From NCBI RefSeq assembly GCF_000969835.1, contig NZ_KQ033913.1, positions 62,001-126,000 of the forward strand: a stretch of 64,000 nucleotides of DNA, given 5' to 3'. Position numbers and translations under genes: made by a program. The notes beneath the pieces are model-generated. The model was not told the DNA's origin and did no database searches. It saw only the letters and a program-made list of their open reading frames with translations. Source of the DNA: Parabacteroides goldsteinii DSM 19448 = WAL 12034. GTDB lineage: Bacteria > Bacteroidota > Bacteroidia > Bacteroidales > Tannerellaceae. Positions 24,423-32,600 of the stretch are shown here, piece after piece; within the stretch, counting starts at the first letter, position 1; each line of letters begins with the position of its first letter.

Positions 24423-24506
24423 TATATTTGCACTGTGTTTTTCATGGTATTAGATTTAAGGTTAGCAATGAAGATTGGTTGTCGGGATGACAACCTTTTC
24501 TTTTTT
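24423..24506 (+). ncRNA. Candidate small RNA or attenuated leader
   Basis: A consensus -7 box TATATTTG (24423-24430) is followed about 45 bases later by a textbook intrinsic terminator: GGTTGTC (24477-24483), loop GGGAT, GACAACC (24489-24495), then an 11-base pyrimidine tract TTTTCTTTTTT to 24506. The predicted transcript would be about 70 nt and contains no convincing reading frame. The next gene has its own promoter box at 24564, so this cassette looks independent of it. Confidence 0.5.
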
Positions 24507-24563
24507 ATAGACTTTACCGATCATCATTTGTCCACTTTCCCTCTTTTAATTCCGAAATAATAT

Positions 24564-24571
24564 TACTTTTG
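24564..24571 (+). promoter_or_regulatory. Predicted -7 element of the nuclease-nupC-rsmE unit
   Basis: TACTTTTG fits TAnnTTTG and ends 26 bases before the GTG start at 24598. Confidence 0.55.
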
Positions 24572-24597
24572 TATCAGTACTATAAAATTTATGTGGT

Positions 24598-25236
24598 GTG
24601 GATACAAAAATAAAATTACGGGTTCAAGGGCTGACTAATAGCCAGATTCAGTCGGGAGCATATGCCCTGATACTGGCGGAAGAAAACGGAGCTCGTCGCG
24701 TACCTATTATAGTAGGGACATCGGAAGCACAATCCATTGCTATTGCATTAGAACATATTACGCCTCCCAGGCCTCTTACTCATGATTTATTTATGACTTT
24801 TGCCCAGGCTTTCGGCATTCAGCTACGGGAGGTTTTCATTTATAAGTTCGAAGACGGTGTTTTCTATTCCGAGCTGTTGTTTGATGATGGCATAACTCAG
24901 GTACGCCTCGATTCACGGACATCGGATGCCATTGCAATTGCTCTTCGGGTGAAATGCGACATCTATACGACAGAACATATCGTTTCAGAATGCGGAGTCG
25001 TGCTGGAAGAATCCTCGATGCCGGATGAAATGGATGACAACGATTATGCTTTGCTGGACAAAGAACCGGAAGATATAGAAGATGAGGCGGAATTGAAGAA
25101 ATGGCTTTCTCTTCTGGATGAAGAAGAATTGAGCGAACGGATGGAAGAAGCTGTAGCTGATGAGAACTATGAGTATGCAAAGATGTACAAAGACGAGATT
25201 CGCCGTCGTGAAGAAGAGGAGGGAAGTGCCAAATGA
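24598..25236 (+). CDS. Bifunctional nuclease family protein with UVR domain
   Basis: This 212-residue protein matches the DUF151/bifunctional nuclease family in residues 1-130 (LILAEENGARRVPIIVGTSEAQSIA and the RTSDAIAIALRVKCDIYT motif), followed by an acidic linker and a C-terminal UVR-like helical hairpin (LSERMEEAVADENYEYAKMYKDEIRRREEE). The start is a GTG: the nearby ATG at 24591 is out of frame. The family was described as having DNase and RNase activity in plants and is widespread in bacteria, but its bacterial role is unclear. It overlaps the nupC-like gene by four bases. Confidence 0.82.
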   Translation: MDTKIKLRVQGLTNSQIQSGAYALILAEENGARRVPIIVGTSEAQSIAIALEHITPPRPLTHDLFMTFAQAFGIQLREVFIYKFEDGVFYSELLFDDGITQVRLDSRTSDAIAIALRVKCDIYTTEHIVSECGVVLEESSMPDEMDDNDYALLDKEPEDIEDEAELKKWLSLLDEEELSERMEEAVADENYEYAKMYKDEIRRREEEEGSAK

Positions 25237-26549
25237 TAGATCAACAGAGCGGGATTAGTCTGGAATCCCTTTTACGTGGAATACTGGGGATCGTGACAGT
25301 TCTGGCTGTGGCATATGCCTTGAGTTATGACCGGAAACGTATCGACTGGAAGTTGATAGGAGGTGGATTGATTATGCAGGTCATATTTGCCCTGGCAGTT
25401 CTTTATATACCGTTCGTGGGAACAGCTTTGGAATGGATGGGGAAGGCGTTCATTAAACTGATGGACTTTACCCAGGCGGGAGTTGGCTTTTTATTAGGAC
25501 CGTACGCAACCAAAAGTAATGGGTTTATATTCCTGATCCATTCATTACCGGTTGTCATTTTCTTTTCAGCATTGGTTTCCCTCTTTTATTACTGGGGAAT
25601 TATCCAGCGTGTTGTGGGAGCTTTTTCCTGGTTGCTACGAAAGTTTATGAATATATCGGGTGCGGAAGGATTAGTTACCTCCGGAAATATATTTATGGGT
25701 ATGACTGAATCTCCCGTGCTTATTAAGAATTACTTGCCGGCGATGAATAAGTCGGAGATCTTTCTGGTTATGGTGTCCGGAATGGGGACTATCGCCGGAA
25801 CGGTTATGGCAACTTATATTGGTATGTTATCGGGGGGTGACCTTGTAGCCAGGGTGTTGTTTGCCAAGCATCTGATTTCGGCGTCGTTGATGGCTGCACC
25901 CGGCTCGATCGTTTTGGCAAAGATGCTTTGTCCGCAGACGGAAGTTGCCGTTGATCAGGCTGCCACGCTGGAAAAAGGAAGTTCCCATCCGACGGCTTTG
26001 GATGCCTTGGCTGCCGGAACATCTACCGGTATCCGCCTGATGGTCAATATAGCTGCAATGCTTTTGGTATTCATTGCGCTGGTCGCTTTGGCGAATTATC
26101 TTCTGGAAGGATTGCTGGGGCGTTATACCGGTTTGAATGAATGGATCGTTTCGGTGACTGACGGTAAAGCGCAGGGATTGACGTTCCAGTTTATTCTCGG
26201 AGTTATTCTGGCTCCTTTTATGTGGCTGATCGGTATTCCGTCACCGGATATTATGCTTGTCGGTTCTTTGCTGGGACAGAAAACGATCCTGAATGAATTT
26301 GTGGCTTATTTCCAGTTGCAGGAGTGGAAAGATGCCGGGATGTTCATGTATCAAAAGTCGATTTTAATGTCTACCTATATATTATGTGGTTTTGCTAATA
26401 TTTCGTCTATCGGGATTCTGTTAGGCGGAATGGGAGTGCTGGCTCCGGAGAAGAAGGAAATGATAACCCGTTTCGGTTTTCCGGCCATGATTGCCGGTGC
26501 TTTGGTTTCTGTGTTGTCAGCCACGATTATAGGGATGATACTCGGGTAA
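25233..26549 (+). CDS. NupC-family nucleoside transporter
   Basis: The 438-residue integral membrane protein belongs to the concentrative nucleoside transporter family, which imports nucleosides with H+ or Na+. It has about ten hydrophobic segments, the core motif GMTESPVLIKNYLPAMNKSEIF and the downstream SGMGTIAGTVMATYIG gate region, and the C-terminal FANISSIGILLGGMG segment. ATGA overlap with the upstream gene points to translational coupling. Cation preference cannot be told. Confidence 0.88.
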   Translation: MIDQQSGISLESLLRGILGIVTVLAVAYALSYDRKRIDWKLIGGGLIMQVIFALAVLYIPFVGTALEWMGKAFIKLMDFTQAGVGFLLGPYATKSNGFIFLIHSLPVVIFFSALVSLFYYWGIIQRVVGAFSWLLRKFMNISGAEGLVTSGNIFMGMTESPVLIKNYLPAMNKSEIFLVMVSGMGTIAGTVMATYIGMLSGGDLVARVLFAKHLISASLMAAPGSIVLAKMLCPQTEVAVDQAATLEKGSSHPTALDALAAGTSTGIRLMVNIAAMLLVFIALVALANYLLEGLLGRYTGLNEWIVSVTDGKAQGLTFQFILGVILAPFMWLIGIPSPDIMLVGSLLGQKTILNEFVAYFQLQEWKDAGMFMYQKSILMSTYILCGFANISSIGILLGGMGVLAPEKKEMITRFGFPAMIAGALVSVLSATIIGMILG

Positions 26550-26580
26550 TTGAAAATTATAAATTGAAAATTAAAGAGAC

Positions 26581-27276
26581 GTGCAGATATTTTATACGCC
26601 GGATATTGCAGTGAATCCGGAACTGCCGGAAGAGGAGGCAGGTCACTGTATTCGTGTACTTCGTCTGACCGAAGGCGATGAAATTTTACTGACTGATGGT
26701 AAAGGAACTTTTTATAAGGCGGCTATCAGTCGTGCCCATCATAAACATTGCGAAGTGTCCATTCTGGAGAGTTGGCAGCAACCGGCTTTATGGAACTTCC
26801 ACCTTCATATCGCAGTTGCTCCGACAAAAAATATGGATCGGATGGAATGGTTTGCAGAGAAAGCGACCGAGATCGGTATTGATGCCATTACCTGCCTGAA
26901 TTGTCGTTTCTCAGAACGCCGGGAGATAAAACCAGCCCGTCTGGAAAAGATCCTGGTCAGTGCCATGAAGCAGTCGCAAAAGGCGACACTACCCCAGCTG
27001 GAAGGAATGACTGATTTCAAATCATTTGTCAGCCAACCTTTTGACGGTCGTAAGTTTATCGCTCATTGTGAGGATGGAGATAAAACATTATTAAAACAAA
27101 CGTATCGTCCGGGTGAAAACGCTTTAGTACTGATCGGCCCCGAAGGAGACTTCAGCCCGGAAGAGATAGAACTGGCTTTACAGCAGGGTTTTGAACCTAT
27201 TTCATTAGGAGATAGCCGTCTTCGTACGGAGACAGCTGCGTTGGTGGCTTGTCATACGATACATGTACTGAATTAG
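26581..27276 (+). CDS. rsmE: 16S rRNA (uracil-1498-N3)-methyltransferase RsmE
   Basis: The 231-residue enzyme has an N-terminal PUA-like domain (residues 1-70) and a SPOUT methyltransferase domain with the knot motifs KNMDRMEWFAEKATEIGI, LIGPEGDFSPEEIELA and SLGDSRLRTETAALVA. It methylates U1498 of 16S rRNA using S-adenosylmethionine. The start is a GTG 31 bases after the nupC stop; no ATG in frame lies nearby upstream. Confidence 0.93.
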   Translation: MQIFYTPDIAVNPELPEEEAGHCIRVLRLTEGDEILLTDGKGTFYKAAISRAHHKHCEVSILESWQQPALWNFHLHIAVAPTKNMDRMEWFAEKATEIGIDAITCLNCRFSERREIKPARLEKILVSAMKQSQKATLPQLEGMTDFKSFVSQPFDGRKFIAHCEDGDKTLLKQTYRPGENALVLIGPEGDFSPEEIELALQQGFEPISLGDSRLRTETAALVACHTIHVLN

Positions 27277-27324
27277 TGACCGACAGGAAATAAGGATTCG
27301 GTTATAACAAATAAAATAAACAAG

Positions 27325-27882
27325 ATGACAGAGAAAGAAAAATGCCGTCAGGGTTTGTTGTATGATGCCAACTACGATGCTGAATTGTTGTCGGATCGTG
27401 AGAAAGCGAAAGAACAGCTTTACGATTATAACCGTCTGCGCCCTTCTCAGCAGGAAGAAAAGACGCAATTACTGAAATCTTTTTTGGGTAAAACAGGAAA
27501 CAACCTGATCATCGAACCGCCTTTTGCTTGTGATTACGGATATAATATTGAAGTAGGAGAGAACTTCTATGCCAATGTAAACCTGGTTATTCTGGATGGG
27601 GCTAAGGTCTGTATCGGTGACAATGCTTTTATCGCCCCGAACGTTGGTATCTATACTGCCGGTCATCCGTTGGATGCAGAGCAGCGAAACCGTGGTCTTG
27701 AATATGCCCGTCCCGTAACTATCGGACATAATGTATGGATCGGTGCCGGTGTAAATATCCTGCCGGGAGTAACCATCGGTGATAATACCGTGATCGGTGC
27801 CGGCAGTGTGGTAACAAAAGATATTCCATCGAATGTACTGGCGGTAGGGAATCCTTGCCGGGTGGTCAAAGAGATAAAGTGA
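27325..27882 (+). CDS. Sugar O-acetyltransferase (Maa/LacA type)
   Basis: This 185-residue left-handed beta-helix acetyltransferase has the N-terminal maltose-acetyltransferase helix (MTEKEKCRQGLLYDANYD), hexapeptide repeats through residues 60-180, the catalytic His in YTAGHPLDAEQRNRGLEYA, and VWIGAGVNILPGVTIGDNTVIGAGSVVTKDIP. It transfers acetyl from acetyl-CoA to a sugar hydroxyl; the exact sugar is unknown. A bidirectional terminator follows. Confidence 0.88.
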   Translation: MTEKEKCRQGLLYDANYDAELLSDREKAKEQLYDYNRLRPSQQEEKTQLLKSFLGKTGNNLIIEPPFACDYGYNIEVGENFYANVNLVILDGAKVCIGDNAFIAPNVGIYTAGHPLDAEQRNRGLEYARPVTIGHNVWIGAGVNILPGVTIGDNTVIGAGSVVTKDIPSNVLAVGNPCRVVKEIK

Positions 27883-27886
27883 TTTC

Positions 27887-27938
27887 AAAAAAACATCGTT
27901 CCGGTGATACTTGATGATCAGCGGAACGATGTTTTTTC
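27887..27938. terminator. Bidirectional intrinsic terminator
   Basis: A 13-bp perfect stem, AAACATCGTTCCG (27891-27903) with CGGAACGATGTTT (27922-27934), is flanked by an A tract on the left and a T tract on the right, so it can stop transcripts of the acetyltransferase and of the DUF418 remnant arriving from the other side. Confidence 0.8.
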
Positions 27939-27962
27939 AGATGGAGATATAAAAACTTACAG

Positions 27963-28373
27963 TTAGCGTACCAGCGGTTGCCATTTCATATAGGTTCCCG
28001 TTCTCCACAGCCATTCCATTGGGCCATATCGGAAACCTTTCAGCCAATAATGACTAATTGCGATTTGTATGCCTGTATAAGCAAGGCAAACCAATACGCT
28101 CAGGAAAACTCCCAAATGACTCCAATCCAATCCGAAACCGGAAAAGATGAAGACACCGGCCACAGACTGTACGATATAGTTTGTCAACCCCATACGGCCG
28201 TAACTGACCAACGGTTCTACGGCCCGTTGTACTTTTTGTGAACGATAAACTTCTATTACAATGATTACCCACAGATAAGCGGTCAGCAGATTGATCAGAT
28301 TGGTGGTAGTCGATCCCATCCATGAATAGAAAGAAACTTCTCCCCAGGCAACCGCCGGAATATAAGGTCTCAC
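27963..28373 (-). pseudogene. DUF418 (YeiB-type) membrane protein, 3' fragment
   Basis: Only the C-terminal 136 codons of a DUF418 family membrane protein remain. Two or three hydrophobic helices and the family motif VSYGRMGLTNYIVQS are visible, as is the C-terminal HYWLKGFRYGPMEWLWRTGTYMKW. Family members are usually 350-400 residues. The reading frame ends upstream at a TAA (28386-28388), and the sequence beyond about 28370 belongs to an AraC gene on the other strand. A GTG at 28373 could start translation but would give a headless protein. Confidence 0.8.
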
Positions 28374-28601
28374 TACGTAAGTGACTTAATCAAGAAAGAA
28401 ACCGGAACGTCCGTCCAGGAATATATTTTGGTAAAAACGATGGCTGTTGCCAAAGAACTATTAGCCGATCCGTCCAAGTCGATCAGTGACGTTGCTTATG
28501 CGTTGGGTTATCAATATCCCCAATATTTCAGCAAAGCCTTCAAACGGGTTATCGGATGTTCACCGAATGAGTATAGGACATCGGCTAAGGTATTGTCTTG
28601 A
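28371..28601 (+). pseudogene. AraC-family regulator, 3' fragment
   Basis: About 76 codons encode the end of an AraC-type helix-turn-helix domain: YVSDLIKKETGTSVQEYI, then AKELLADPSKSISDVAYALGYQYPQYFSKAFKRVIGCSPNEYR and the stop at 28599. The first helix-turn-helix and the whole sensor domain are missing. The frame remains open to the left only because it reads across the DUF418 remnant in antisense. No start codon or promoter of its own was seen. Confidence 0.8.
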
Positions 28602-28634
28602 GTTATTGCTTTTGTCATCCTGAAACGTATTTTT

Positions 28635-28721
28635 CTATTCTTCTATTCCAAGGATTTCTTTCATTTGAGGTCGAAAATTATCTCCCCACTTTTCTATTTG
28701 CTCAATAATAGGGATGAGGGT
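28635..28721 (-). pseudogene. Probable HxlR-family regulator, extreme 3' fragment
   Basis: Read on the minus strand this piece gives TLIPIIEQIEKWGDNFRPQM followed by KEILGIEE and a stop (28635-28637). That resembles the C-terminal helix of HxlR/MarR-like regulators (typically ..GKSLIPIL..L..WG). A TAA at 28722-28724 cuts the frame just upstream. It is short, so the family call is tentative. Confidence 0.45.
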
Positions 28722-28754
28722 TTATCAGTACTTGTGTGATCTGTATATACACAG

Positions 28755-28762
28755 TAACTTTG
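28755..28762 (+). promoter_or_regulatory. Predicted -7 element of the exported arginase-like gene
   Basis: TAACTTTG fits TAnnTTTG but ends only 8 bases before the ATG at 28771, which predicts a nearly leaderless mRNA. Confidence 0.45.
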
Positions 28763-28770
28763 CATTAAAA

Positions 28771-29724
28771 ATGAAACACAAGTTCTTATTATTTGTTGTG
28801 CTTAGCCTTATTATAGGCACAACCTATGCAAAATCGAATGAGATGAAAACAAATTCTAAAACACTTCGCTTAATCTATCCTCAATGGCAGGGAGGAGTGG
28901 TTGCAAGCTGGATGCCCGACATTCCCGCCAATGATGTTTCACGTGGTTATTTTCTTGGGGCGCAGTTACTGCAAGTGCTTGCACCCGAAAGTAAGCAACA
29001 AACTGTTGAAGTCCCCATTTCTCTCGATATGGAAAGTCACAAAGAGGAAAAGGGTATTAGCGGTTATCGTGCTATTATTAAACAAAGTAAAGATGCTTTG
29101 GATTTGATTAGAAGAGAAAATCCCGACCGTATTGTGACACTTGGAGGAGAGTGCTCGGTTAGTGTGGTGCCGTTTACCTACCTGGCAGAAAAATATCCTG
29201 AAGATGTTGCGGTTGTGTGGATAGACGCTCACCCCGACTTAAATTTACCTGGTGATAGTTATACAGGTTATCATGCAATGGCATTGACCGCTTGTTTTGG
29301 TATGGGTGACAAGGAGATTGTAGATCTGTTTCCCGCTAAACTCAATCCGTCAAAATCGATTATTGTTGGTTTGCGTGCCTGGAATGATACAAACGCTTCA
29401 AAAGAGCGTCAGGAGGAAATCGGTGTAGAGAGCCTTTCGCCTGCCCATGTTGCTCAAAATAGTACGGCTGTTCTTGATTGGCTTAAAACTACCGGTGCTT
29501 CGAAAGTGGTTATTCATTTTGATCTGGATGCTTTAGATCCGGCTGAGATTATTGCAGCCGTTGGCACTGATCCTGACGGACTAAAGATTGAAACCGTCGT
29601 AAGGGTGATAAACGATATAGCAAAAGAATATGACGTAGTTGGTTTAACAATTGCTGAACCAATGCCCCGTGTGGCAATAAAAATAAAAAATATGCTTAAT
29701 CAAATGCCACTTTTAAAAGAATAA
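28771..29724 (+). CDS. Exported arginase/agmatinase-family protein
   Basis: The 317-residue protein is a ureohydrolase: LGGECSVSV, WIDAHPDLN and HFDLDALDP correspond to the metal-binding motifs GGDHS, DAHxD and DxDxxDP. Cys replaces the usual His of the first motif, a change also found in some arginase-family branches. Residues 1-20 form a clear signal peptide (FLLFVVLSLIIGTTYA), unusual for this normally cytoplasmic family. If translation instead begins at the ATG at 28843, the product would be cytoplasmic with 293 residues. Substrate (arginine, agmatine or another guanidino compound) cannot be told. It stands alone beside three gene remnants, which suggests a recent rearrangement. Confidence 0.78.
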   Translation: MKHKFLLFVVLSLIIGTTYAKSNEMKTNSKTLRLIYPQWQGGVVASWMPDIPANDVSRGYFLGAQLLQVLAPESKQQTVEVPISLDMESHKEEKGISGYRAIIKQSKDALDLIRRENPDRIVTLGGECSVSVVPFTYLAEKYPEDVAVVWIDAHPDLNLPGDSYTGYHAMALTACFGMGDKEIVDLFPAKLNPSKSIIVGLRAWNDTNASKERQEEIGVESLSPAHVAQNSTAVLDWLKTTGASKVVIHFDLDALDPAEIIAAVGTDPDGLKIETVVRVINDIAKEYDVVGLTIAEPMPRVAIKIKNMLNQMPLLKE

Positions 29725-29996
29725 GCATGTCTGGTATTCAATAGATCATACCCTTTTGCCCTTAACCTCAAAAGCTATAGTATCTAACCCTAAAAGCTTA
29801 ATACTTTAACGGCAAAGCCTATTACTTTTGCAAACTGTCACCTCGGTGACGTTCCGACATCATCCCGATGATATTTCATTGTCACCGGAATGACAATCCG
29901 GATAACAGCCTTTTCCCATAACTAATTGCCGGGAACCGCCTTTTTCTCGATTATATATCCTATCTTTGGAAAAGTAACCTTAAGCAATACAAAACA
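29725..29996 (+). promoter_or_regulatory. Hairpin-rich leader with two promoters before the HU-like gene
   Basis: This gap has two exact -7 boxes: TACTTTTG at 29823-29830 and TATCTTTG at 29961-29968, the latter 28 bases before the HU-like start. Directly after the first box come three perfect hairpins in a row: GTCACC-TC-GGTGAC (29837-29850), ATCAT-CCCG-ATGAT (29859-29872) and ATTGTCA-CCGGAA-TGACAAT (29878-29897). Upstream, two similar 17-base words (CTTAACCTCAAAAGCTA and CTAACCCTAAAAGCTTA) form an imperfect direct repeat. Confidence 0.5.
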
Positions 29997-30377
29997 ATGG
30001 CTGTAAAATATAGACTACGAAAACGCCCGACCAATCTCTCCAAAGATATCGAAGACGGCTTCTATCCGCAGGTGATCCGTTCGGACAATGTCGATTCAAA
30101 AGGACTGGCTTCTTATGTGACCGGCGATCATGGATTCCGCAGCGCCGCTATGCTCGGAGCAATCGAACAAATCAAAGAAGGGATCATCAGCCTGCTGGAA
30201 GACGGCAACAGCGTGTCGATCAGTGGGCTGGGAACATTTACTTTGACGGCACAGTCGAGGCTGGTGAAAGATCCCAAAGAGATACGTGCCGGATCTATCT
30301 CCGTGAAAGATGTCGTGTTTAAAGTTTCACCCGAACTCATGCAACGCCTGAGGTCCGTACAATTTGAAAGGGAATAA
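29997..30377 (+). CDS. HU-like DNA-binding protein
   Basis: This 126-residue basic protein belongs to the Bacteroidales HU-related (HU-HIG) family. It lacks the classical HU N terminus but keeps the helix-plus-saddle pattern: FRSAAMLGAIEQIKEGIISLLEDGNSVSISGLGTFTLT matches the HU stretch ending in GFGTF. It should bind and bend DNA as a dimer. Its stop is four bases before the ATG of the helicase-like gene, so both are made from one transcript and may work together. Confidence 0.8.
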   Translation: MAVKYRLRKRPTNLSKDIEDGFYPQVIRSDNVDSKGLASYVTGDHGFRSAAMLGAIEQIKEGIISLLEDGNSVSISGLGTFTLTAQSRLVKDPKEIRAGSISVKDVVFKVSPELMQRLRSVQFERE

Positions 30378-30381
30378 TGTG

Positions 30382-32181
30382 ATGATACGTACCGTTAAAC
30401 TGGATATCCGGAAAGGGGAGTATCTGTCGGATGCCCTTCGCCGCCACGGAAAAGAAAATATACCGACACGGGTGATACTGAACAAGGTATTGCCCGGATT
30501 GGGAGCAACCTATTGCGAGATCATGTCTCCCCGTTCTTCTATTATCATCGAACCGAACGTGCCGGTGATCGTCGGGAAGATGGAGAAACATAAGAACCTG
30601 CTGGGTATTTACCGCGGTGTCAAGACTGATGAGGTGGCGCGCCATATCCGCAAATATCCCGGCTGCTGCAAGATCATGGTGACACCCGAAAGTTTCTGGA
30701 AGGTAAAGCAGGCGATGGAGGATGAAGGTGTCGATATGTATAAGGACTTTTTCATGTTGTTCGACGAATGCGAGAAGATTATCCAGGATAACGATTTCCG
30801 CGAGACGATAGAGGCGCCGCTCGACGACTTTTTTCTTTTCCGGCAGATGGCATTTGTCAGTGCCACGCCGATCCTGCCCCGCGATCCGAGGTTTGAGGAA
30901 CATGGTTTCACCGAACTACGTATCGAGCCGGCTTATCCGTATCGCAAGCCGCTCCGTCTGATTACGACCAATAATGTGGTGGAAGCGTTGGCGGAAGTGC
31001 TGCCCGAATGTAAAAGTAAAGTTTGTATTTTCGTCAATTCCATCGATACGATCGAATCGCTTTATAAGGATATGGCGGAGTTGCAAAACTCTGCTACTTT
31101 TTGCAGTACCCAGGGCATTGCGAAGCTGAGGCATGTAAAAGACCGGAGCATGCACGACCGGATCGAAGAGTTGAAACGGTATAACTTCTTCACCAGCCGT
31201 TTCTTTTCGGCAGTCGATATCGATGTGCGATGTAAGCCGGATATCATCCTGCTTTCCGACCTTTACGGAGCGGAGCAGTCGGTGATCGATCCGCGGACGG
31301 AAGCGATACAGATAGCCGGCCGTTTCCGTAACGGTTTTCGCAGCCTGACGCATATAACCAGTATCAAGCCGTCGCTGGAGGCAATGAATGCGTCGGAGGT
31401 AGACGAGTGGCTGGAGAGTGCCCGGCTGGCCATGACGGAGATCAGGGAAAAGAGTAAAAAGGATAAGCGGCGCGGATACCGGGAGACGTATATGGAGGCA
31501 GCCGTCAATCTTACCTATCAGCAGTATGTCTATCAGAATGGAAAGGATAATTATTTCCGGCAGGATAATTTCCGTGAGCAGGAACGGGTAAAGAGCTTGT
31601 ACCGCTCGGCGGACAGTTTGTTCAATGCCTACCGGGATGTCCCGTTTTTTGAGGTGACGCATGAAGACAAACAGTATCCGTTGACCGACAACGACCGTTT
31701 GGCACGTCATCGGCAGACCAGCCGTAAACAGCGTCGTATATTTCTCCTCGAGCAGTTCGAACGGATCGCTTACCTGCGTTTTTCTCCCGACGAGAAAGAC
31801 CAGGACCGTTACAGCCGTTACCTGGCGCGTATCCTTTCTTCCGAATACGATTGCATGTTCCATGAATGTTACCTCCGCAAAGGTGCCGATTATATCCGGA
31901 GTGTCGACTTCAAAGACAGCGAAATCAAACGGGCAGTAGAGGAAGCCGGCACCACTGTCTTCCGTAAAAAGCAGCAACTGAAGGAGATCGTGGAGAAGCA
32001 GTTCCGGGTAGGAGAGACCTATTCGCGTTCAGATTTGTCTGTAATCCTGACGGCTGCTTACCGCAAAGTCGGTCTGCCTGTTAATAAACGGGTGAGTGCT
32101 ACGCAGTTAAAAGATTATTTCGAAATAAAAGAAGTGAATATTACTTCCGGACGTTTTCTGAAGATTGTTGGGAAAAAGTAG
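30382..32181 (+). CDS. Divergent DEAD/DEAH helicase-like protein
   Basis: The 599-residue protein has the layout of a superfamily 2 helicase core but an unusual nucleotide-binding loop. Near residues 31-44 ILNKVLPGLGATYCEI stands where Walker A (GxGKT) is expected and has no lysine. MLFDECEKI (DEAD-like, Asp128), FVSATPILP (motif III, near 160) and QIAGRFRNG (motif VI, near 310) follow. Residues 330-599 form a charged domain I do not recognise. Similar GxGAT loops occur in proteins of Bacteroidales phages and mobile elements, so it may act as a DNA-handling or replication-type ATPase, or be inactive. The start at 30382 was preferred over in-frame GTG 30379 and TTG 30364, which overlaps the HU-like gene. 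Confidence 0.6.
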   Translation: MIRTVKLDIRKGEYLSDALRRHGKENIPTRVILNKVLPGLGATYCEIMSPRSSIIIEPNVPVIVGKMEKHKNLLGIYRGVKTDEVARHIRKYPGCCKIMVTPESFWKVKQAMEDEGVDMYKDFFMLFDECEKIIQDNDFRETIEAPLDDFFLFRQMAFVSATPILPRDPRFEEHGFTELRIEPAYPYRKPLRLITTNNVVEALAEVLPECKSKVCIFVNSIDTIESLYKDMAELQNSATFCSTQGIAKLRHVKDRSMHDRIEELKRYNFFTSRFFSAVDIDVRCKPDIILLSDLYGAEQSVIDPRTEAIQIAGRFRNGFRSLTHITSIKPSLEAMNASEVDEWLESARLAMTEIREKSKKDKRRGYRETYMEAAVNLTYQQYVYQNGKDNYFRQDNFREQERVKSLYRSADSLFNAYRDVPFFEVTHEDKQYPLTDNDRLARHRQTSRKQRRIFLLEQFERIAYLRFSPDEKDQDRYSRYLARILSSEYDCMFHECYLRKGADYIRSVDFKDSEIKRAVEEAGTTVFRKKQQLKEIVEKQFRVGETYSRSDLSVILTAAYRKVGLPVNKRVSATQLKDYFEIKEVNITSGRFLKIVGKK

Positions 32182-32236
32182 GGGGGAGAAGCTGGGTTAA
32201 AAATTGTCAGACGTGTGAATAATAAAGGAATATCTC

Positions 32237-32244
32237 TATCTTTG
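32237..32244 (+). promoter_or_regulatory. Predicted -7 element of the toxin-antitoxin pair
   Basis: TATCTTTG fits TAnnTTTG and ends 23 bases before the ATG at 32268. Confidence 0.55.
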
Positions 32245-32267
32245 TAAAGAAATAAATAGATTATAGC

Positions 32268-32600
32268 ATGAAGAAAGCTAAACCATATTCACAGCCAGAT
32301 CCAACAGTGGAAAATGTATCAGAGCCTGTTGCCGTTTATGTAAATGCTCGTGAGGCTATACTAAAAATGGAAGCAGTGGAAGCAATTATGGGCCTTCAGG
32401 GTGAGGAACTATTGGACAAAGCCTTGCGTTATTTGCGTGCTCTTAGTAATTCGGTTTCAGTGTGTGTTGAATTGGAAGAAGAGGAGACTTATATGGTACA
32501 TGAATCTGTTATTGACGGTTTGAGAGAATTAGGAGAACGAAAAGCCGGGCATATCCAGGGCAAACAGAAAACTCTTCAGGATTTAATCGATGAACTTTAA
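32268..32600 (+). CDS. Probable antitoxin of a type II pair
   Basis: This 110-residue acidic, mostly helical protein is not one I recognise by family. It has no clear helix-turn-helix at the N terminus; the middle is helical (AREAILKMEAVEAIMGLQGEELLDKALRYLRAL) and is followed by an acidic ELEEEETYMV strand. Its stop overlaps the start of the RelE-like gene by 11 bases, the layout of an antitoxin-toxin operon with the antitoxin first. The role is inferred from position. Confidence 0.5.
   Translation: MKKAKPYSQPDPTVENVSEPVAVYVNAREAILKMEAVEAIMGLQGEELLDKALRYLRALSNSVSVCVELEEEETYMVHESVIDGLRELGERKAGHIQGKQKTLQDLIDEL

Noticed and set aside
30916..31977. A 353-codon frame antisense to the helicase-like gene
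   Set aside because: No family features and a low-complexity composition; the sense frame carries ordered helicase-like motifs.
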